Of a DNA stretch of 56,997 nt, positions 1 through 11,339 are shown in pieces. Every line of letters begins with the position of its first letter. The first letter of the stretch is position 1. Both the position numbers and the translations under genes were made by a program. Source of the DNA: Stenocarpella maydis (Eukaryota; Ascomycota; Sordariomycetes; Diaporthales; Diaporthaceae). The notes beneath the pieces were generated by a model, which saw only the letters and a program-made list of their open reading frames with translations, did not search any database and was not told where the DNA came from. The stretch is from contig NQMI01000206.1 in assembly GCA_002270565.1 (NCBI GenBank), positions 1 to 56,997 of the forward strand. Direction: 5' to 3'.

Positions 1-3000
1 GCATGGGTTGGGGGGGGGGGGGGGGAAAAGATGCTCCCCCCTTTCTCTTCACCATTTTTAACCATTGTATTATTTTTTTTTCTTGTGCGCGTTATTCGTT
101 CGCCCCCTCCCCCGGCCTGTGCAGCACGGCCGATACGCTTTGATTCGCAGCCAACACCCTTTTACGAGGATACGCGAGGTAAATGCTGCTCAGGGCCCCG
201 AACTCAGCCCTGGACTGCTTCCCGGGGTGGAGGGGAGACGAAACGCGAGCCTGCGTCGGTCAGTTCCTTTCGTCCCAAGTTCCGCACCGCCAGCAGGGAC
301 TGGGTGCATGGGTGAAATATTTCGAGGTTCTGGTGTCCCATTGAACTTGTTTTCCCCTTGTCTCTCTCTCCATCACGACGCGGTCATGTGAAGTCGAGCC
401 GCACCCCGTGTGTAACCTCTTGTCTGCCGCCTGTGTGCGACGAGGAGCTGAAGGTGACGGGACACAGCAGCGGTAGTCTCAGGAGGATGGGGTGTTGCTG
501 AGACATGCCTCCCCTCAGCCGCGAGCTGCCAGTTTGCTATTGAATCTATGAAAGCGGTCACGGCTGGTCTCATCGCCGCCACACCCGGCAGATGACAGTC
601 TCGATGGCACGGCCGGCATACTTTGGGACACGGATACCGTCTCACCGCGGCAGTCAGTCGTCAGTGCCCCCCGGGCCCAGGCACGCGTCATCCTAGAGTC
701 TAAGGTCTCGCATCTGGTGGTGCGTGCATATTGAGAGGTCAAGATGTGCCTTTGTGCGTGTTTATATGCTGCAAATTGTTGGTGTCCTTGAGTCTCCACG
801 TCGGGAGACCAACCACGCGGCCAGTCAATTCATGGCTCTGTGACGGTTCCATGCATCCAGGCAATATTCGTACCGGTGGCAGCCTTCCTCACATCTCAAC
901 AGGAGTCTATGTAGGATAGAGCACAGTGTGCTGAACATCAAGACCAACTGTTGATTGTGGCTGGTGAGACTGGACGGGAAAAGGGAGGGGGGAGTGAGCG
1001 CAGCAAGTCTTCCACCCCCTAGGTGCTTTTCTGAAACCGTTTCTCAGATACTTGCTCCCACGCCAATGTCATGTATGCACACCAGCATCTCGTCGCGCCG
1101 CTTCCCAATTTTTTTATATGTGTGTGTCCTCCCTCTGCGCCGCGCGGATGCAGCGAGTTGGGTGGGATGGTGGACGGTGACTCAGAGCGGGGCTTCCTTC
1201 GATGCGAGCGAGGGCGGAAAGTATTATAGCGGTGGCGTACAAGATGAATTTCAGCTCCTCTCACAGCAATTATTTTCCGCTTGGAAAAGCTCATATCTTG
1301 TCGCAGATGGTCCAGCTTGGGAGAGCACGCATAGCAAGCTAGACGGGCAAAAAGGGCCGGATCGCCCGTCTCCCGTGCCCTCTGCGCCTGGCTCACGGCT
1401 CCTCCCTGGGTTCGCTCTCGCCTGTGCCGGCTAGTGGTGTTCCATCGCACCTCAGCACAAAGTAAATAAATCCACGTCCCATTCCCCTCGAGGCTATCCC
1501 TGTGCAACCGTATGAATGATGTTGGTGCAGAAGGAGCGGATGCACGGCGGTATACAAGCGAATCCTCCGGGTCCATCAGCAGAGTGTTGATATGTAATGT
1601 CAGCGTGGTATGTGTGCGTGCGTGTATGTGCGTAGCAGCGGCAGGCCATTGGTCCCAGCGCCCAGGTGGAAGGTTCTCTTCGGGGCCGTTGTCACGCTGG
1701 CTCTGGCGTGGTCTGGAGTCTAATTCCAAAATTAAGCGCCTGCATGAGGAGGATGGGTGTTCTCTGACGCGCCAGGGTCCCCTCTGAACATTCCCCGGCA
1801 CTTGTGTGGCATCTTTGTGTGTGTATGTGTGTGTGTTGTGATTGCTGGTCTATCCATACGCACGTAGCGTTCATTCCGTCTGATAGCAATTATTGACCTA
1901 ACTATGGTGGGCCGGATCTGAACGGCCCCGCCAGATCCAACAGTCCCCTGGGAAGGGACCCCTGGAACACAGGCGAGGCGGAAACATACGTCTTATGGGC
2001 GAGGGCGGGGAGGCACCAAGTGGCCGCTTCATGGGCCGGCCGTAGGGCTGCCCTTTGTCGAGGATGTCATGGGCAAGCTGCGTGGCATCTGATACATGTT
2101 TATCATGCGGCTCAACAGGTGGTCCATGGGGGAGCAGAACATGCGTGCCAGCTGAGTGGCTCGAGGCTATCATCTTGTTGTGATGAAGGGTACATGTGTC
2201 CCTAGATGCACTCCCCCCCCCCCACACCACCACCAATGCGAGGCCCATCCCTTTGCTTACTGTCACTGCATGTGCGTGCCTGCGCCCTGGGGGAGGAACG
2301 AGCATATGTGGAAGCGCGAGTTTCTATAATTGGGGGCCAGATTCGACCCGCTCTATTAGCCTATAGACGTGAGTGCGCGATGGCGGAGTAACAGTGGGAA
2401 TGTGAATGTGGGTGTGAGTGAGGAGAGGGGAATGCACTGCGTGACGCACGGCAGGGTTGGGCCATTTCCAATGAGGATTCGGTCAGCCCTACCATGGCTG
2501 GCGTGGCTGGCATGACGGCGAATGATGTGCCATGACTATCATGTGGTTGCCTTCGTGTTGCCCACCTTTCCCCCTTGCCTCCAGTCAGCACCACCCACCG
2601 GTTGTGCTTGACCGGATTCACTGGGCGGCTGAATGGCCCATTCGCAGCGTCAGAGCCTTCTCTCCAAAGCTAGCAGATGCTCGATCAGGGCTCGATCGGC
2701 GGGGGCAGATATGGCAGATGTCAGATGGCCAGAGTTTCCGGGCGTCCAGGTGACTGACTATTCACGGCCAGAGTCTGTCTAGAGGGCTATCGCCGGGTGG
2801 TATTCATCGAATGAGAGAGAAGACTCCGACTCGACAGCCTTGGTGAGTGGGTTGCACGCGGGCGCACCTTTTTGCAGAGCACCGTGCAGGAGAGATGTAG
2901 TCATGGGCTGGAAGTGCCCACCAGATTTTGGGGGGGGGGGCGTGTTGGCTGGTTGGGTGGACGCCAGGCGCTTAGAAGGCTGCCGCCTGGGCCCAATCAG

Positions 3001-5390
3001 CGGTGGCCAGCCCCGCGGTGGGGCAGTCTTGAGGCACCTCAGGTGCTGGGGAGGGCTTGGAGGGGGGGCATCTTGGGAGCTAGGGCCACGCCGGTATCCG
3101 TTCGTCCTCGGACACATCAGATGTCTCTCTCTTTCCACGAGTTCACTGCGAGCTTCTCTCTTGTCATGTTGTTGCAGGTTGGCCGTCTTCTCCTCTCTCG
3201 ACCAAGGTCTGCCCTTATGCCTCCTCACACCATGTGTCGTGCAGGCCTGCGCTCGCCGTGGTGACGATGAGTCAGCTTATATAACAGTGACATGTTGCAT
3301 CCTTCGACGGCCAGCCTGCTTATCTACCCTAGATACCCAGGAGACGGGCCCAAGGAGCACAAGCGAGAACACCACCCATACACTCTCTTCCGCCCTTCGA
3401 TCCTTTCTCGAACCAGAATCCTACGGCTCATTACCCCTCGGCTCGCTTGGCTCTCCGCGCTTTCTACATACGGCCCAGCAGAATGCACACCCCGTGCAGG
3501 CATCTCACCCGAAGACGATTATGGGCGGACAAGAGGGGCTTGATGGGTGGGTTACACCATGCAATATACTATCTTTGGGCTGACACCCCCCCCCGGGCGG
3601 ACCAATAGCCTCCGGGACTTCGGGGCGCACCTGCAGAATTGCAGGATGCAGTACACTAGGTCCCGCGGTCAGCACAACGTGCGACCTCCGCGCGGGCTGT
3701 GCGTACCTACATTCGCATATATGCCTCCCTCCCTTCTGCCGTGCGCCGTGCCACAGTGCTGATGTAGATGCCTTATCGAGAGGGGTTCTTTTTTAGGGAC
3801 ACACACCCCTCCACTTCGGCTGTGTCACAGGGAGGATTACATCGACACCCACTGCTGCCCGCAGCAAGTATCGAGACAGGCGTGGCCCTAGGCTGACGGT
3901 ATTGCGAGCTGAGGCTCTGTCCAATATCATGACAAACTTGGTTGCGTCCGTAGTTTGGATCGTGCGTGACATTGGAGGATTCGGTATACTACTTGAATGT
4001 CTCTTGGCGGCTTGGAGCTCTCGTCGCCTTCCGGTTATCCCTCCACCATCATTCAGACATGGCTTCGGAACTCCACCACTGTGGTAGCACAGAGACGCCT
4101 GGCTGGAAGTCCAACCGCACACCGTTCGGTGACGTATTCAAATATTATGTCAGAGATCTAGGTTCATGGCGCTGGCCGCTAGAAACACAGTTCTGACAGA
4201 AGGCTTGGGGCCGGCTCGACATGTTTGCGCTGACTGTGATTGACGCACCAACTTCAACTCATCACTAACTAGGCTGTGTAAACCTTGTCGGCGTGTTCGA
4301 AATCTCCCACACGCTACTAGAGAGCTGCGGATCTATAAGGCTGCCTTGTCTCTCGCCCCCGGCGTATTGTGCTCGTTGGCTGAGGGGTCTTTTACTCTGA
4401 TGGTCTGAGTAGGGTGCTATTGATATGAGCGCTGAGGAACAGCGGTGTTGCCATTTTGTGCTTGGCCCAGATAGGTTATTATGACCCTACGGATGACAAA
4501 TGTAGAGATGGCGGCAGTTGGTGGGTTCCAAGCCTTTCCTACGTTTGCGATATCAGTGTAGATTCCACTCTGAAGCACGATCAAGGTCACAGAGTCTGTC
4601 CAGCCTGACCTTGCACTAAATGTGTTGTGGGTATCAAGGCGCGCCGCGGCAGCAAACCGTTCCACAGAGACACTGGCCACACTCTTTGCACTACTCATGA
4701 TTTTAGTCCCATTAGAGCATGGCTATATATTCTCGAAGACGGCCTGGTTGACCACACCGTGTCCCATGTAGGAGTTTGAGCCCAGAGAATATATCCATCG
4801 AAACGTCCCCTCTATTGCCTATTTTATGTTAGTAAACGGCTACAGATAAACAAAGACTAAAAATCCTCCATATATACGCGTATACATCGTGCGAGTTATC
4901 TAAGGCTGGGTCTTGGGGGGTGTTTACTACTCTTTGGAGGGACAGCCTGGGCCCCTTTATGAAGAGGATGTACCTAGGAAATCGGATCGAAAACGAAATC
5001 ATATATTTAAATTTACTTCAGCGCTGCAGAAGTCGATGGGACAATCACTGTCGGTCCACGTTAGCGGACGGGGAGGAACTCAAATGATCCTGATAAACTC
5101 TATCACCTGAGCCCATGCTGCATTGGTGCGAGGAGACCATCGAGATTTCAATGGGCTATTATAGCCTTTTATGATGCCTCATTGCTCAAGGCTCGCCATA
5201 CAAAAGCTGACCAATGTTCATCGAGTAGGTCGGGACAATTTGTTCGCATCACTGCCCGTATGCCTTGACGAACCCAACATGAGACCACCAATCGTAAAGG
5301 ATAGTTTAGATCAATGGTGATCGGGCTTTTGTGCATTCGTTCGTGCAATAGATTCAACTCAAGGGACCACTCCGCTCAGGCACCCGTCCC
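1..5390. other. Gene-free left end of the window
   Basis: I find no convincing gene on either strand. Open frames up to about 260 codons exist, but their translations are low-complexity, start and stop at random and match no family I know. The stretch is of ordinary GC content, not AT-rich like the transposon blocks, and carries many homopolymer runs (G-run near 10-25, C-run near 2211-2221, G-run near 2931-2941) and a TG microsatellite at about 1815-1840. It could be a long upstream regulatory or UTR region of a gene beyond the left edge; that is inference. Confidence 0.5.
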
Positions 5391-6041
5391 TCACTGCCAG
5401 ATACTCGCAGTCTCCACACCCTTCTTTTTCCCCTCCTGGTACGTCTCAGACAGGCCATTATAGAGCTTCTTCACCCTCTCAATCTCGCCCACCAGCCTCT
5501 CCCTCTCCCCAGCGTCTTCCACCTCCGCCACCACATCCGCCAGGCTCCGCCCGGTAAAGAACCTGTTGGTCCGGTTATAAAGCGGCCGCGCGGCGAGCGT
5601 CTCGTCCGAGTCGCCCGGGGCGCGCACGCGGAACACCTCCTGGAGGATGTCGATGTCGTAGGGGATGGAGAAGAGGTCCCGCGAGTCCTCGTACGTGAAG
5701 AGGTAGTAGAAGATGCGGAACCCGGCCCAGGCGATGCCGCTCAGGCACAGCGAGCAGGGCTCGTGCGTCGCGAAGAAGACGCAGTCCCCGGGCGGGGGCC
5801 GGCCCGCGGCGTCCTTTTTGAAGAACTCCTGGATGCAGTTGATCTCCCCGTGCAGCAGCGGGGACACCCGCTCGTCGTTGCTGGCCACCGTGTGGGCCTC
5901 GAGGCGGGGGCCCGTCAGGATCGCGGCGCCAAAGAGCTTGCAGCCTGACTTGACGCCGTCCGCTGTGAGGGGGATGATGTCTTTTTCCGTGGTGGCGAGG
6001 ATGGCGGAGAGGAGGTCTGCGGGTGGGTGGGAGGAGGTCAT
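5391..6041 (-). CDS. CMP/dCMP-type (cytidine/guanine-like) deaminase
   Basis: A 216-residue single-exon protein of the zinc-dependent cytidine-deaminase-like fold. The zinc site is visible: HGE at residues 64-66 (His ligand and catalytic Glu) and PCSLC at 95-99 (two Cys ligands). Enzymes with this signature hydrolytically deaminate cytosine, guanine or related bases or nucleotides; the exact substrate cannot be told here. The C-terminal third (about 130-216) is less typical and ends in a charged, probably helical segment. I chose the ATG at 6041 because the frame extends 43 codons further upstream without homology, and the protein from 6041 opens with a normal N-terminus. It is divergent from the methyltransferase gene, with 549 bases between starts. 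No signal peptide or membrane segment, so probably cytosolic or nuclear. Confidence 0.8.
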   Translation of the reverse strand: MTSSHPPADLLSAILATTEKDIIPLTADGVKSGCKLFGAAILTGPRLEAHTVASNDERVSPLLHGEINCIQEFFKKDAAGRPPPGDCVFFATHEPCSLCLSGIAWAGFRIFYYLFTYEDSRDLFSIPYDIDILQEVFRVRAPGDSDETLAARPLYNRTNRFFTGRSLADVVAEVEDAGERERLVGEIERVKKLYNGLSETYQEGKKKGVETASIWQ

Positions 6042-6590
6042 TATGTTGTGTGGTGGGATCCTGAGACTGAGGGCTGCTGTTTGTACCAGTATATGGGGGC
6101 ACGGGGTGTTGAAGGAATGCTTGGGCAGGATTGCGAGCAGAGCTGAAACCTTATATCTCCAAGGTGGCATGCGCAGGATGATATCGGGGACCGTTCCGGC
6201 GTGATATCAGAGCGTCGGCCGCAGAGACGTGGTCGAGGCGTGGGTCCCGGCGGCGACCTCCGCACCGCAAAGGGCCGTAGAATGTGATTTTGCTCCGACT
6301 TGCACCTCTCAACCCATCATTTTGATAGTTGACTAGCCACCACGCTATCGACCAACTGTATAGTCGAGTCGACATGGACGCATAGGGGCACAGACGCCTG
6401 TAGAACATGACCCGGGGCGGCCCGCCCGAGTGTGTTGGTGGGGCTTCCGGGCGGTGCGGGCCCAAGAAGTGAAGCTGCGGGCCACAGCAGAAACCTTGGA
6501 AACAAACTCAACATCTAAGTGTAAACCCCGAAACCTGAAACCTGCTTTCCCACCTGCCGCGGCACCAGACATTTCAGATTCGTCGGCGAG
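6042..6590. promoter_or_regulatory. Divergent intergenic region, deaminase / methyltransferase
   Basis: The 549 bases separate two genes read away from each other and so must hold both promoters. I see no clear TATA box or known operator. Confidence 0.4.
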
Positions 6591-7889
6591 ATGCACTACA
6601 TACGCCTCATGAGGCCACCGAGCCTTGACAACCAACAAAAGTTGAAGCTTGTCCTCACCATAACGACGGATCTGGGTGACTCGTTTTTGTATCCCGATGA
6701 CCCCGTACCCATCTCGGTGTACCTCACAGGCAGCTCCGCAGCCGACCAGGACCATGGTAACTACAAGACATTATGTCTTACGTCGAGGAAAGCCGCACGC
6801 AGCGCGACCTTTTGGAAAGGAGGGATGAGGATTCTAAAGATGGACCTGCCGGTGCCTGACAGGGCTTTCGAGACCATCCAAAAATTGGCGTCGCAGAAGA
6901 AGCCGCCACCCGCCATCTGTGTTGCCGCCTCACACGACCTTAGCGGCCCACCCAACGCTGCAGACATCCCGTTCGATGCAGAAGGAAGGATTGTGGCCGT
7001 GGAATCCGAGTTCCCCTGGCCATCAAAAGGGCAGCGGGCCTTTGAGTCTCTGAGGCGGTTCACCCTTGCCGAAGGTGATTTTCTGCGCGTGGACGAGAGA
7101 ATCGGCGAGAGCATCGATCGCCACGTCTGGGACGCTGGTGTGGTCACCACGGGCGTGCTCTTGAACATCTGCCAGGATGGAAGTGCGGCACACACCTGGG
7201 ATAAGACACCAATACTCAAGGAGCTCCTCTGCTCGGTGACACCCACGCGACCCATCAGCGTTATAGAGCTTGGTTGCGGTGTTGGGATTCTGGGCATTGG
7301 GCTTGCGGCTGGGCTGTACCGACGCATGTCTTCGTCATGGGATCCAGAAGATCCTACGCACTCATCCAGCAGTATTCTCTTGACTGACCTGTCCGACGCT
7401 GAGGACGTGGCAGTGAGGAACATTGCCGATGAGAAGCAGGCGAGGAAGCCTGTCGCCTCGGGCAAGTCCAGCGTGGACACTCGATTCGAGAGCCTCGACT
7501 GGGACGAGGGCAAGAGCGGCGTATTTGGCACCAGGGCCAAGGCATCGAGCTGGGACCTTGTTATCATCAGCGACTGCACGTACAATGTAGACACGCTGTC
7601 TGCCCTGGTCAATACAATCTCGGAGCTGCACAGGCTCTCCATGGAGAAGGACGAGAGGAGCCCTAGGGTCATGCTGGCAACCAAGCCACGGCACTCATCA
7701 GAGGAGGCCCTCTTTGGCCTTATGGATGAGAAGGGTTGGAGGATACTGGAGAGTGCTAGCCAGTCGCTGCCCGCCCTCGGTCTGGAGGATCAGACTGTTG
7801 AGATCTATTTGTTTGGGAAGTGCTCTGACCAGCAACGCAGCGAGAGAGCACCGACGCCGTCTGCACCAAAGCGCAGGAAGCTGCGGTGA
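6591..7889 (+). CDS. Methyltransferase family 16 (lysine methyltransferase-like) protein
   Basis: A 432-residue intronless protein of the seven-beta-strand SAM-dependent methyltransferase class. Motif I is clear (IELGCGVGILGIGLA, residues 225-239), preceded by a VWDAG segment near 179-183 that occupies the place of the W-x-x-G element of the METTL21/Methyltransf_16 group. A later strand (DLVIISDCTYN) corresponds to the acidic/aromatic catalytic loop. Family members methylate lysines in translation factors or chaperones; the target is unknown here. The first about 160 residues form an extra N-terminal domain with no motif I recognise. The C-terminus ends in a basic cluster (PKRRKLR) that could be a nuclear localisation signal. 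There is an alternative in-frame ATG at codon 7. Confidence 0.8.
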   Translation: MHYIRLMRPPSLDNQQKLKLVLTITTDLGDSFLYPDDPVPISVYLTGSSAADQDHGNYKTLCLTSRKAARSATFWKGGMRILKMDLPVPDRAFETIQKLASQKKPPPAICVAASHDLSGPPNAADIPFDAEGRIVAVESEFPWPSKGQRAFESLRRFTLAEGDFLRVDERIGESIDRHVWDAGVVTTGVLLNICQDGSAAHTWDKTPILKELLCSVTPTRPISVIELGCGVGILGIGLAAGLYRRMSSSWDPEDPTHSSSSILLTDLSDAEDVAVRNIADEKQARKPVASGKSSVDTRFESLDWDEGKSGVFGTRAKASSWDLVIISDCTYNVDTLSALVNTISELHRLSMEKDERSPRVMLATKPRHSSEEALFGLMDEKGWRILESASQSLPALGLEDQTVEIYLFGKCSDQQRSERAPTPSAPKRRKLR

Positions 7890-8708
7890 GATGGATGCGT
7901 TTGCATGCTCAAGACAAAAAAACCCCACCATTTACTGATTCACGATTCAAGCGGACGGCCCGGAAAGGGCAGCCATGCTTAAGTGGTCATTGGACAGAAA
8001 ATATACGCCGGAAGACGGAGTTGACAAGCCGCCTGGGCGTGGTGAAGAAACTCTGTCATGCCATGGCTGATGCAGAAGCTGTAGGCTGCTGTGTTTAACA
8101 AACAAAACGCAGCCCCCCCTAGTCAGTTGTAGCTTAATACGCATTTCACAAGTACGCCGGCGCTGCATTAACATCCCTCCAAGCAAACGCGCCCATACTG
8201 CGCCCACACTGCGCCCGCACACTCGTCTTATATTTTATAGCTTTCTTTTAATTATTTATATTATTAATATAACTATAAACCTTTTCCCTTTATTATTATT
8301 AAGTTTTAATAGTATTTATTAAAATAAGGAAGAAAATTATAGGGGAAATTATTAAATTAAGGAGGATAAAAAAAGCGTGTAGGCGCTACGTGGGTATACT
8401 TATAAATACGTGGAAAAAAGAGGTGGCGCGCATTAAGCTACACCTAACTGGGGTGGGGCCTGCATTTCATTTATCACGCACAGTGGCCAACCAGCGTTGA
8501 GCTGTATGTCAGCTGTGGCTGCCGTAGGCCCACGGCAAAGCCACTGCACTCCCAGGACAGTTCCAATATAAATACATCGACCTACCTACCTTCTGCTTCA
8601 CAATTGGGCATAGTAGGTAAATCAGAGAAACAATTTCATCCTTTACCCTCGACCAACAATCTTCAACAGCCACTCATCCGTTCCCTCCATCTTCCTACAC
8701 TCATCGAC
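7890..8708. other. Intergenic region with an AT-rich relic and a TATA box
   Basis: There is no gene. A short, sharply AT-rich patch at about 8225-8365 stands out from its GC-rich surroundings and resembles the RIP-degraded repeats further right. A TATAAATA element at 8567-8574 lies about 135 bases before the start of the cysteine-rich gene and is a plausible core promoter. Confidence 0.45.
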
Positions 8709-9198
8709 ATGATGGCCACCGAAGTTGCAAAGTCCTCCACCTGCTGCGGCAAGGGCGTCACCTGCGTCTGTGGTAAGTACACACTCAACTCACGATCCAA
8801 CACTCAATGAGACACGCCCCCCCCCCCCAAACACACAACATCAATCATGTCCTGAAGAGTTCCACAGCCCAGCAAGCCAAGTGCTCCTGCGGCAAGCAGT
8901 CCGCCCTGCACTGCTCCTGCGACAAGGCCCCCAAGGAGAACTCCGTCTCCGGCCCACGCTGCTCGTGCCGTGCCCGCCCCGCCGGCGAGTGCACCTGCGA
9001 CAGGGCCGCCGTCGAGAACGCGAAGCCCACCAATAGCTGCGCTTGTGGTGCGCGGCCTGCTGGTGAGTCTGATCCCGATGATGTTTCGAGACTGGCTGTG
9101 CAGCACGTGACTGACCATCTTTAGATGCCTGTACCTGCGAGAAGGCGGCTGATGGTGCATACAACTCCAACGAGATTGACTTTACCACCAAGAAATAA
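8709..9198 (+). CDS. Small cysteine-rich metallothionein-like protein
   Basis: Three exons (8709-8772, 8868-9062, 9125-9198) give a 110-residue protein. Both introns are GT-AG and both join a split codon correctly (donors GTAAGT and GTGAGT; acceptors CACAG and TTTAG). It contains 16 cysteines: four near the N-terminus (TCC and TCVC) and six later CxC pairs (KCSC, HCSC, RCSC, ECTC, SCAC, ACTC) spaced about 12-20 residues apart and separated by Lys/Ala/Pro-rich linkers. There are almost no aromatic residues in the Cys-rich part and no signal peptide. This pattern is that of thiolate metal-binding proteins, so copper or zinc buffering in the cytosol is the likely role (inferred). It is longer than classic fungal metallothioneins. 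Intron 1 carries a run of 13 C. Two adjacent ATGs (8709, 8712) could start it. Confidence 0.75.
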
Positions 9199-10664
9199 GG
9201 GTTTGAACGGTGATGGCTGCGAAAGCCAATGGAGATGAGATAGGCCCACTCTCTTGCCCCAGTCGGACAATCAAGGCTTGTGGCCCACCGCCAGCCCTCG
9301 GTCATAAACCCGTCGGGACGGACGGACACGCGGACCCGCATGTTATCGCAGACAGTCGTCGACACCTCGGACGGCCAACGAGGAATCGGCACATATTATC
9401 CATGTTCAGGAAAGCTCGCTCGCTCGCCTTCGGGGCAGGCAAATCGTGTATTACAGCCCACGATCTTGTGACCATGAGGACCCACATGGTGTTTCGGCAC
9501 CGCCGAGGGGAAGACTAAGGGAGGGAAAAGTACAGGAATGGAAACCCAAAAGACGGACTTGGACGAGTGGCGAGGCGAACTGGAAGAAATACCAGACGAT
9601 GAATCGGTACAATAAGCTCCAGGCTGACTCGAAAAATCTCGAGACGATGTCAAGGGGCATCTGTTTTGTCTTGCGACTTGCTCGCAGTTGGCTCCTGCTT
9701 TCACGGCCAGGGTCCGACTTTTTGATTTAAGGCTTTCACGCAGTCTGCGTTGTCTGATCCATGAGGATCTGGGCCGATGACGGTGCTTCGGTTCAACCTC
9801 GTTGGCACGTTGCACGGGCGGGTAACGCTGGGTGGTCCACCAGTGAGACTTGGTCTCTGAGGAAAGGAAGCTGCATGATAGCCAAATTTATATTGATACA
9901 ACTCAATACCTTCTGTATTTCGCACCCCAAAGAATTTCATGATTAGCGGTCGAAGCAGAACATGAAAAGGCTCATTATTCTGGCCTCGACCAGTTACCCT
10001 GAATATTGCAGTCGCCGCAGGCGGCAAAGCATAATTCTTGAAATGCATCTGCCCCGCTGATGTATATGGTACTTTCTGCACTTCCACTTTTCAAGCTGTT
10101 CAATTATCCTCGTCTACTAATGTGGATTTGTATCAGCGGGGGCCAGTCATGACCTCTGGTCTCCAGAGAAGGAATCTGCCTAGGCAACACCCACTGTCAA
10201 ATCAGACAACCTTCAATGCCCTCCCCCCAAGGCCCACTCATCGTTTCGAACGTTGGCATTCGGATTACACAGCAAGCCTCATCCTGAGTATCTTGTTTGA
10301 TATATGCAGGGAGCATCTCCAGGGAATTTTGTGTATACACACGCTGCTTCTTTCTCAGCTTCAGGCACAGTTTTCGCTCTCTGTTTATCATCAAGGGCTG
10401 CACGCTCGCTACCTAGGTAGGCTATCTACCGGCCAGGCTGCATTTGAGACCCTCCATTCCGCTCCACTCAACCCTATTGAGAGCGTCTTCTGAGCTAGGC
10501 AGCTCTTAAGGAAACTCAACGTCTTATACAGTCGGCTTTGCGACTGTCCGCCATTCCGAAGAGGTGCCCGTCTTACCCTCAAGACCTCAACCTCATTTCT
10601 CTGGCCACGTTGTATTGTGCTTTCAAAAGAGGTCTTTCCATTCTTGCCTCGACCCTTACTGATC
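9199..10664. other. Intergenic region, no gene seen
   Basis: Only short, compositionally random open frames occur on both strands. A TACCTAGGTA palindrome lies at 10410-10419. Confidence 0.4.
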
Positions 10665-11339
10665 ATGGAAAGAGAGATGATAACTCCTTCCGAGGTCCCA
10701 AAAACATCCAGGCCAGGGAGTGCTGCAATCTCGAAGCGAGGAATTTTCGCCAGAACAGATACAGAGCCCCTGTTTGGTCTCTTTGTTCTCCCCCCTGAGA
10801 TTCGTTGCACGATCTGGCAACTGCTGCTCCCTGGTCGGCGCGTCCTCACCGTACGGATCAAGAATAGTAGTAGCGACCCTCAGAAGGCAAGCGTTGTGTT
10901 GGAGGGCTGACCAAGGCAGCCCGTCCTCTTGCAGATTTGACAGGAGACCCGAGCTTTCACACTTCAAAGGGGAGCATTCGTCTTCAAGAATGGCAGCGAT
11001 GCTGGCTTCTGGTGGAGCCCAGAGAATGACGTGCTCCTCGTGGACTCAGATTGCCGTCTCGAACATTTTTCAACCGCTCTAGAGGCAGTCGGTAGCCTCA
11101 GCACGATTCGACACGTTGCTGTGGATAGGGTCCGGGTCGGGGGAGCTCAAGTGGTGTACGCAGGAAGCCCGAGACGCTGTGGAGGACGTGACGACTGGCA
11201 GTCCACTTTACACCGATATTCCAGGCGCACCCCCGAGACTCTTTCCGATTTCGAGAAAACTCCTAATTGGATCGAGCTCTCCAGGAAGCCTTCGTTCAGA
11301 GACGGTGGGGATTACATCCCCACAGAATGGTCCTTTTAA
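10665..11339 (+). pseudogene. Broken 2EXR-domain gene
   Basis: One reading frame running from the ATG at 10665 to the stop at 11339 encodes pieces of a fungal 2EXR protein: LPPEIRCTIWQLLLPGRRV early on, then VLLQI-stop-QETRAFTLQ, then FKNGSDAGFWWSPENDVLLV. These follow the family order (LPxEIRxxIW core, then the CRESR-like helix, then the NPxxDxLxx strand). Two in-frame TGA stops interrupt it, at 10908-10910 and 10938-10940. The second replaces the position where the family usually has Cys of CRE(S/T)R. A possible 48-base GC-AG intron (10887-10934) could remove the first stop but not the second, so I call it a pseudogene. 2EXR proteins have no settled function. A sequencing error or an untypical intron could still rescue it. 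Confidence 0.55.

Noticed and set aside
1019..1801. 260-codon open frame on the minus strand
   Set aside because: No domain, signal or sensible composition; it looks like chance in GC-rich non-coding DNA.
2840..3583. 247-codon open frame on the plus strand
   Set aside because: The translation is compositionally random, runs through a G homopolymer and matches nothing known.
4417..4698. 93-codon open frame on the minus strand, starting MSSAKSVASV
   Set aside because: Normal composition but no recognisable feature or splice partner; too little support for a gene.
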